A DNA stretch of 33,001 nucleotides. It comes from Microcaldota archaeon (GTDB lineage: Archaea > Micrarchaeota > Micrarchaeia > Norongarragalinales > UBA97). The stretch is taken from positions 1 to 33,001 of the forward strand of contig JACQBR010000013.1 of assembly GCA_016194335.1 (NCBI GenBank), written 5' to 3'. A program made the position numbers and the translations under genes. Below are positions 28,510 to 33,001 of the stretch, piece by piece (position 1 is the first letter of the stretch; each line of letters starts with the position of its first letter). Under the pieces are notes generated by a model. That model saw only the letters and a program-made list of their open reading frames with translations. It was not told where the DNA came from and did no database searches.

Positions 28510-29553
28510 TCAATCGACCGACGCCCCCCTTTGCGAGAAGGTGACGGGATATGCTGCGAATTTCCTTTCCGCAAGCGCCTTCCTGATTTTCGGGATGCCC
28601 TTCTTTTCGCAGAGGGCGAGCACTGCCCCGCCGTTTCCCCCCGCGCCGATGAGCTTGGCGCCGAGCGCCCCGTTTTGCCTTGAGATGGAAACGCATTCCT
28701 CGATGCATTCGCTTGACACGCCGCTTTCCGCAAGCAGCCGGTGGTTTTGGTCGAACAGCCTTCCAAGTTCGGCCGGATTCCCCCCGGCCGCGAATTCCTT
28801 TTCCATCTTTTCCACGATCGCATCAAATGGCGCGGTAACGGTCTTTCTTTCCGTTTCAGGCAATTCCGCAGGCGGTTTTGCAATCCCGTGCCTGCGGGCG
28901 AATGTTGAAATCTGCTCGGCAGTGTTTGCAAGCGGCCCAGACTTGTACGAGTCTGCGAGGAGCAGTTCGGTCCCTTCCGGCGGCCTCAATCCAACGTTGC
29001 GGTACTCGAACGACGCCGTCCCGTTGGCGAAAACCTTCCTGAAAAGGAGCGGCCCGGCGCTGATTACCGCCCTCACGTCCCCGCCGCTGCTTTTCCCCCC
29101 GTGGTAGATGTTGTCAACGGCGTACGCCGCGTTGAAGATGTCATCCTCGCCCGGGGTAACCCCCAGCTGCCGGTAGAGCGCAGCAGCCAATGCCGCTGGA
29201 ATTGATGCGGAGTTTCCCGTTCCCTTAGGCGCCCCGCCGTAATGCAGGACGCATTCGAATTTCCTGCCGCTTCCCCTGAGGGAAAATCCTGTTTTCTCAA
29301 ATACCGCCCTGACGCACTGGGCCATTGGGAAATAAATCTCGGCACCGCCCTGGCTGCCGTCGGGCCGTATGGCGAACCTTCCCAAATCGCCGCTGAATAC
29401 GAATTCCTCCTCACTGGATTCGGAGACCGAAAGCTCGACGCTGTTGCGCCTCCCTTCAAGCTCGACCGGCGCAATGAGGGCAAGCCCTCCGTAGACCACG
29501 CTGTGCTCCCCTGCGATGTGGATCTTGTTTGGTGCGGACGCGTGGATGGCCAT
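28510..29553 (-). CDS. mvk: Mevalonate kinase (GHMP family)
   Basis: 347 residues. GHMP motif 1 SAPNKIHIAGEHSVVYGG with the catalytic-site Lys/His typical of mevalonate kinase, motif 2 GGAPKGTGNSASIPAAL (the P-loop-like glycine turn, here PKGTGNSAS rather than PxGxGLGSS), a DN...GGKSSGGD block and motif 3 KLIGAGGNGGAVLAL. It phosphorylates mevalonate to 5-phosphomevalonate. The start ATG 29553 lies about 27 nt behind a CAAAAATC element, implying leaderless mRNA. Divergent from mvaD across 98 bp. The altered motif 2 is unusual but keeps the Ser/Gly pattern. Confidence 0.9.
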   Translation of the reverse strand: MAIHASAPNKIHIAGEHSVVYGGLALIAPVELEGRRNSVELSVSESSEEEFVFSGDLGRFAIRPDGSQGGAEIYFPMAQCVRAVFEKTGFSLRGSGRKFECVLHYGGAPKGTGNSASIPAALAAALYRQLGVTPGEDDIFNAAYAVDNIYHGGKSSGGDVRAVISAGPLLFRKVFANGTASFEYRNVGLRPPEGTELLLADSYKSGPLANTAEQISTFARRHGIAKPPAELPETERKTVTAPFDAIVEKMEKEFAAGGNPAELGRLFDQNHRLLAESGVSSECIEECVSISRQNGALGAKLIGAGGNGGAVLALCEKKGIPKIRKALAERKFAAYPVTFSQRGASVD

Positions 29554-29576
29554 TTTGTGTTTTCAGCCCCAGTGCG

Positions 29577-29629
29577 ATTTTTGATCTTTTTTACCGTTTT
29601 CCGGCCTTTGCTAATAAATAACTTAATAG
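29577..29629. promoter_or_regulatory. Divergent promoter region between mvk and mvaD
   Basis: CAAAAATC (minus strand, 29577-29584) is centred 27 nt before the mvk ATG, and ACTTAATAG (plus, 29621-29629) is centred 27 nt before the mvaD ATG. Both genes should make leaderless mRNAs from back-to-back promoters. Confidence 0.5.
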
Positions 29630-29651
29630 TTAATGTTCGCCTAGTGTTTTT

Positions 29652-30728
29652 ATGCAAACCGTTTCCACCTGCGAGGCAACTGCAAACATCGCGGTGGTCA
29701 AGTATTGGGGAAAACGGGATGAGAAACTGGTCCTTCCCACCAACTCCAGCCTGAGCTTCACCATGGATGAGCAGCTCAAGACCCGCACGACCGTGATGTT
29801 TTCCGAAAAGTTCAGCCACGACGAGTTTTGGCTCAACGGCGCGAAGGCAGACCTGAAGTCGGGCGAATTCGCAGAGAGGATGGTGCAGCTCCAACTCGTC
29901 CGCGAAATGGCCGGCATCAAGACGAAAGCCAAGGCCGTTTCCCTCAACTGCTTTCCCACTTCCGCGGGTTTCGCATCAAGCGCAGCGGGCTTTGCCGCAC
30001 TTGCGTGCGCCGCGAGCAAGGCCGCTGGCCTCAACCTCGATGCGAGGGAACTTTCCATCCTCGCAAGGAGGGGTAGCGGAAGCGCGTGCCGCAGCGTGCT
30101 TGGCGGTTTTGTCGAATGGAAAAAGGGCGACCGGGCCGACGGAAACGACTCTTACGCGCAGCAAATCGCTTCCCACACCCATTGGACAGAGCTGCGCAAC
30201 GTCATTGCAGTCGTGGAGGCGGGAAGGAAGAAAATCTCCTCAAGGGCGGGAATGAAACAAACGGTTGCGACCAGCGGGCTTTTTGAGGCGCGGCTTAAGG
30301 GCCTTCCCCAAACAGTTGAGGCGATGAAAAAAGCCGTGCTTGCAAAGGACTTTCCCAGATTTGCGGAACTTGCGATGCGCGAGAGCTCCAACATGCACGC
30401 GGTGATGCTCGACACGTGGCCGCCCATTGCCTACCTCAACGACCATTCGAAGGAGATAATGAATTCCGTTATGGAACTCAACTCCGGCGGCGCGGTGGCG
30501 GGCTACACTTTCGACGCCGGGCCCAACGCGCACATTTACACTCTGGAGAAGGACGTTTCAAAAGTCCGCAGGAAGCTTGGCGAAATTCCGGGAGTGAAGG
30601 AAGTAATCGTCTGCAAGGTCGGGGCGGGGCCCAAGTTCCTCATGGACGAAAAGGAGCATCTTGTCGATTCGGACGGGAACGTGAGGGAGCACTCGTTTTC
30701 GAAGGGGAAGGGAATCGTAATCAGCTGA
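29652..30728 (+). CDS. mvaD: Diphosphomevalonate decarboxylase, classical eukaryotic/bacterial type
   Basis: 358 residues. Signatures: ATANIAVVKYWGKRDEKLVLPTNSSLS, the FPTSAGFASSAAGFAAL loop, ARRGSGSACRSVLGGFVEW, MRESSNMHAVMLDTWPPIAYLN and AGYTFDAGPNAHIY with catalytic Asp288. The complete Tyr-Trp-Gly-Lys-Arg, Arg-Gly-Ser-Gly-Ser-Ala and Asp set points to true MVA-PP decarboxylase (ATP-dependent, giving IPP) rather than phosphomevalonate decarboxylase. Most archaea lack this and use modified routes. Leaderless start at ATG 29652. The ERG8-type kinase follows after 16 nt. Confidence 0.93.
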   Translation: MQTVSTCEATANIAVVKYWGKRDEKLVLPTNSSLSFTMDEQLKTRTTVMFSEKFSHDEFWLNGAKADLKSGEFAERMVQLQLVREMAGIKTKAKAVSLNCFPTSAGFASSAAGFAALACAASKAAGLNLDARELSILARRGSGSACRSVLGGFVEWKKGDRADGNDSYAQQIASHTHWTELRNVIAVVEAGRKKISSRAGMKQTVATSGLFEARLKGLPQTVEAMKKAVLAKDFPRFAELAMRESSNMHAVMLDTWPPIAYLNDHSKEIMNSVMELNSGGAVAGYTFDAGPNAHIYTLEKDVSKVRRKLGEIPGVKEVIVCKVGAGPKFLMDEKEHLVDSDGNVREHSFSKGKGIVIS

Positions 30729-30744
30729 GCTTCTGGGGAAGTGG

Positions 30745-31914
30745 GTGTTTAAATTCGTGTCGGCAACCGTTTCCGCGCCCGGAAAAATTCTCTGGATAGG
30801 CGGCTATTCCGTTCTTGAGCGGCCGTGCGTTTCGTACGTCACGGGAGTGGACAAGCGGGTTTATGCGACCGTCCGCAAGCGCCAGGATTGGAGGATAATA
30901 ATCCGGGCCCCACAGTTCAACGCGGTTCTTGAGAGAAAGCTCGGCCCGAAAACCGGTTTGATCAACCGCATTGAGTCGGGCAACGCTGAAAACTCCCGTG
31001 CTGCAAAAAAAACCCAGTTCGTGCTGAAGGCCGCCGAAATTGCGGTTGCCGTCCTCCTTTACCAAAATGCCGGCATTAGCGGTTTTGAGGTTGAGACCAG
31101 GAGCGACCCGGAGTTCGGCTTCGGGCAGGGAAAGGCGGGGCTTGGAAGCAGCGCAGCCGTGACCGTAGCGACAGTCGGGGCGATTTTCGAGGAGTTCGGC
31201 AAGCCAGTTAGGCATAACCTCGAGCTGGTCCACAAGACCGCCCAAATGGCGCACTCGCTCGCGCAGGGAAAGGTGGGCAGCGGGTTTGACGTTGCGGCAT
31301 CGTGCTTCGGAAGCTGCCGCTACGTGCGCTACTCGCCGGAAATAGTCAGGAAGGTTAGCGAAGGCCCGATGGACGAAATTGTCGTCGCCATAAATTCCAA
31401 ATGGGATTGCATTGTCGAGCCCGTCGTTCTTCCTCCTTCGTTTCACACTGCCATCGCCAGCTTTGCGGGGCAAAGCACCAACACTTCGGAAATGGTGAAG
31501 AAAGCCATCGAGTGGAAATCATCGCGGCCCAAGGAATACGCAGAGCTGATTGGGAAACTGGACGGGGAGAACGGAAAGGCAATCAACGCGTTGCAAAAGA
31601 GGCGCCTTGAGGATTTCAAGAGGCATTTTGTGCAGGGACGCAAGCTTACTAAGGCGCTGGGGGAGAAAAGCGGCGCGCCAATAGAGCCCGACGATTTCTC
31701 CGATTTGATTGCCCAGAGCGAAGGGAACGGCGCGTTTGTGGCAAAGCTTCCCGGCGCAGGCGGCGGGGACGCCATTGCCGCGCTTTGCCTAAGCTCAGCG
31801 GACAAGAAAAAGCTTGAAGGTTTTTGGCGTGGCTATGCGAAAAAGAAACTCAAGGTTTTGGACTTGGGCGTGAGCAACGAGGGAGTGAGGAAAGAAGAGC
31901 GTGGCATTCCCTAG
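30745..31914 (+). CDS. mvaK2: Phosphomevalonate kinase, ERG8 type
   Basis: 389 residues from GTG 30745 (GTG 30757 is also possible). GHMP motif 1 SAPGKILWIGGYSVLE, motif 2 KAGLGSSAAVTVATV, the ERG8 hallmark AQGKVGSGFDVAASCFGSCRYV, and motif 3 KLPGAGGGDAIAAL. It converts phosphomevalonate to diphosphomevalonate, the substrate of the decarboxylase encoded directly upstream. The extra N-terminal loop length and the GSCRY block fit the fungal/bacterial PMK type rather than archaeal enzymes. Its 3' end overlaps the methyltransferase start by 14 nt. Confidence 0.92.
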   Translation: MFKFVSATVSAPGKILWIGGYSVLERPCVSYVTGVDKRVYATVRKRQDWRIIIRAPQFNAVLERKLGPKTGLINRIESGNAENSRAAKKTQFVLKAAEIAVAVLLYQNAGISGFEVETRSDPEFGFGQGKAGLGSSAAVTVATVGAIFEEFGKPVRHNLELVHKTAQMAHSLAQGKVGSGFDVAASCFGSCRYVRYSPEIVRKVSEGPMDEIVVAINSKWDCIVEPVVLPPSFHTAIASFAGQSTNTSEMVKKAIEWKSSRPKEYAELIGKLDGENGKAINALQKRRLEDFKRHFVQGRKLTKALGEKSGAPIEPDDFSDLIAQSEGNGAFVAKLPGAGGGDAIAALCLSSADKKKLEGFWRGYAKKKLKVLDLGVSNEGVRKEERGIP

Positions 31915-32590
31915 GGCTGCTCTCCGCGCGCTTGACAGGCGCCAGGGCGCCTTGGCAGGAAAGTTCAGGCGCACGCCGGGATCCGGAGTTATCCGCGCTT
32001 GCAATGGGCGGAAGTTTATAGTTTTCAAAAACGTTTTCTGGGCGTTTTACGACAATCCCCTTCTCGAAGATTTTCCCGTCAAGGTTGGAGAATCCGTTTT
32101 GGATGTCGGCACGGGAACCGGGGTTATTGCAATTTTCGCCGCTTACAAGGACGCGGGGAGGGTTCTGGCCGTTGAGGTCAATCCGTCTGCGGTGAAATGC
32201 GCACGGGAGAACGCCAGGCGGCACGGGTTTGGCAAAAAGATCGAAGTGAGGCTTTCGGACATGTTCGATTCGGTACGGCCTGACGAGAAATTCGACGTGA
32301 TTGCCGCCAACCTCCCGTTTCGGGACAAGCCCGCCGCGGACTTGGCGGAAGCTTCGATGTGGGACGGGAACCTGCGGGCGCATAGGAAATTCTTTGAGGG
32401 CGTTGCCTTGCGTTTGAATCCGGGCGGCCGCATTTACGTCAACCAATCGAATTTTGGCGCCGTCGCCGAAATGAAGAAGCTTGCGCGTAAAGCCGGCTTT
32501 TCATTCAAGCTTTTTGCGACTAAAAGATATCCGAAGGGAAATCCGCTTTATCCCTGCGAGTTCTATGCGTTTGAACTGAAGGTGAAATAA
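31901..32590 (+). CDS. Class I SAM-dependent methyltransferase (PrmC/RsmC-like)
   Basis: 229 residues from GTG 31901, overlapping the PMK gene by 14 nt, so translationally coupled. Motif I VLDVGTGTGVIAI, then the acidic strand end VLAVEVNPSAV, motif FDVIAANLPF (an N-x-P-F variant of the NPPY/NPPF motif) and GGRIYVNQSNF. NPPY-type enzymes methylate glutamine amide or exocyclic amines of nucleic acids; here the second position is Leu. The first ~45 residues form an extra basic region. The substrate is unknown; PrmC-like (release factor) or rRNA modification are options. It ends 14 nt from the convergent HMGR gene. Confidence 0.85.
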   Translation: MAFPRAALRALDRRQGALAGKFRRTPGSGVIRACNGRKFIVFKNVFWAFYDNPLLEDFPVKVGESVLDVGTGTGVIAIFAAYKDAGRVLAVEVNPSAVKCARENARRHGFGKKIEVRLSDMFDSVRPDEKFDVIAANLPFRDKPAADLAEASMWDGNLRAHRKFFEGVALRLNPGGRIYVNQSNFGAVAEMKKLARKAGFSFKLFATKRYPKGNPLYPCEFYAFELKVK

Positions 32591-32604
32591 GCTGGCAGTG
32601 CAAT

Positions 32605-33001
32605 TCAGTCCGTCGGCATCCTCTCATCCAGCGGTTCGATTGCGCTTTGCTTCCTCCTGCCTTTTCTCATGTCGTCAAGAAGTTCCTTCGCGCGCTCTGC
32701 GCGCACGCGTCCTTCCTGTGACATTCGCGCAGCGACTTCCTCGGCCTCGGGCCCGCTCGCCCCTGCGGCGATGGCGATGTTGCGTGCGTGGAGCTTCATG
32801 TGCCCCCGCTGGATGCCTTCGGTTGCAAGCGCGCGCATGGCCGCAAAGTTCTGCGCGAGGCCCACGGCGGCGATGATTTCCGCAAGTTCGTAGGCGTGGG
32901 TCACGCCGAGCATTTTCACCGCGATTTTCGCTACGGGATGGGTTTTTGTCGCGCCGCCCACCAGCCCCACGGCCATGGGCAATTCAATTTCCCCAACGAG
33001 G
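32605..33001 (-). CDS. hmgA: HMG-CoA reductase, C-terminal part (truncated by window end)
   Basis: About 132 residues are visible, starting off the window. The sequence [22 protein letters not shown], then [41 protein letters not shown] is the NAD(P)-binding/catalytic end of HMGR, with the conserved HMKLHARN His. It reduces HMG-CoA to mevalonate, the committed step of the pathway encoded here. The C-terminal tail (about 45 residues, [16 protein letters not shown]..) is longer and charged. The QRGHM context and short tail resemble class II (bacterial) as much as class I enzymes; the missing N-terminus would decide. Confidence 0.93.
   Translation of the reverse strand, partial: LVGEIELPMAVGLVGGATKTHPVAKIAVKMLGVTHAYELAEIIAAVGLAQNFAAMRALATEGIQRGHMKLHARNIAIAAGASGPEAEEVAARMSQEGRVRAERAKELLDDMRKGRRKQSAIEPLDERMPTD

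Noticed and set aside
1-33001. Insertion sequences, integrase genes, prophage or rRNA genes
   Set aside because: No transposase, integrase, terminal inverted repeats with target duplications, or rRNA signatures were seen anywhere in the window.

Overview
The window looks like chromosomal DNA of a moderately GC-rich archaeon, most likely a DPANN-type lineage (Micrarchaeota/Diapherotrites-like; the phylum is a guess). Archaeal markers are a histone, NreA, DtdA, Lhr, a RecJ-like DHH nuclease, the ribosomal proteins eS1, uS15, eL8/L7Ae, eS28 and eL24, and archaeal promoters. Many start codons lie about 22-30 nt from an A/T-rich TATA-like box, which implies leaderless mRNAs. A minority of genes instead have a GGTGG-type Shine-Dalgarno.

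Region 1 (1-7173) is information processing: the tail of a beta-CASP nuclease, a membrane protein, a small winged-helix protein, a RecJ-like DHH phosphoesterase, a histone, an AAA+ ATPase with a C-terminal winged helix followed by a 48-aa gene with a very strong SD, and NreA. Between the AAA+ gene and nreA lie a helically phased array of about 11-bp degenerate repeats and a T-rich tract.

Region 2 (8153-13994) is the most striking part: what appears to be a complete eukaryote-like ubiquitin conjugation/deconjugation locus. It holds an E1-like adenylating enzyme (+), a cupredoxin-like protein with a lost copper site, then on the minus strand a winged-helix/RING-like protein (E3 candidate), a CSN5/Rpn11-type JAMM protease and a 440-aa disordered protein. 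Divergently on the plus strand are an 80-aa ubiquitin-like protein ending in bare Gly-Gly, a 56-aa CxC...CxC putative zinc protein, an E2 with HPN motif and catalytic Cys, and a 55-aa peptide whose C-terminal tail resembles that of the disordered protein. The three small genes (56, 55 and, elsewhere, 48 aa) are short enough to be missed by ordinary gene calling.

Region 3 (14025-24861) holds lhr, uvrC (lacking its usual HhH tail), a membrane protein, two tandem perfect inverted repeats, a 30-aa membrane peptide candidate, eS1, uS15, valS, the conserved eL24-eS28-L7Ae run, and a bacterial-type pyruvoyl panD.

Region 4 (24923-33001) starts with a glutamyl-tRNA synthetase interrupted by a frameshift exactly where the KMSKS segment should be. 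It then carries a near-complete classical mevalonate pathway: type 2 IPP isomerase, mevalonate kinase, diphosphomevalonate decarboxylase, ERG8-type phosphomevalonate kinase and HMG-CoA reductase (cut by the window end), plus a HAD phosphatase and a methyltransferase.
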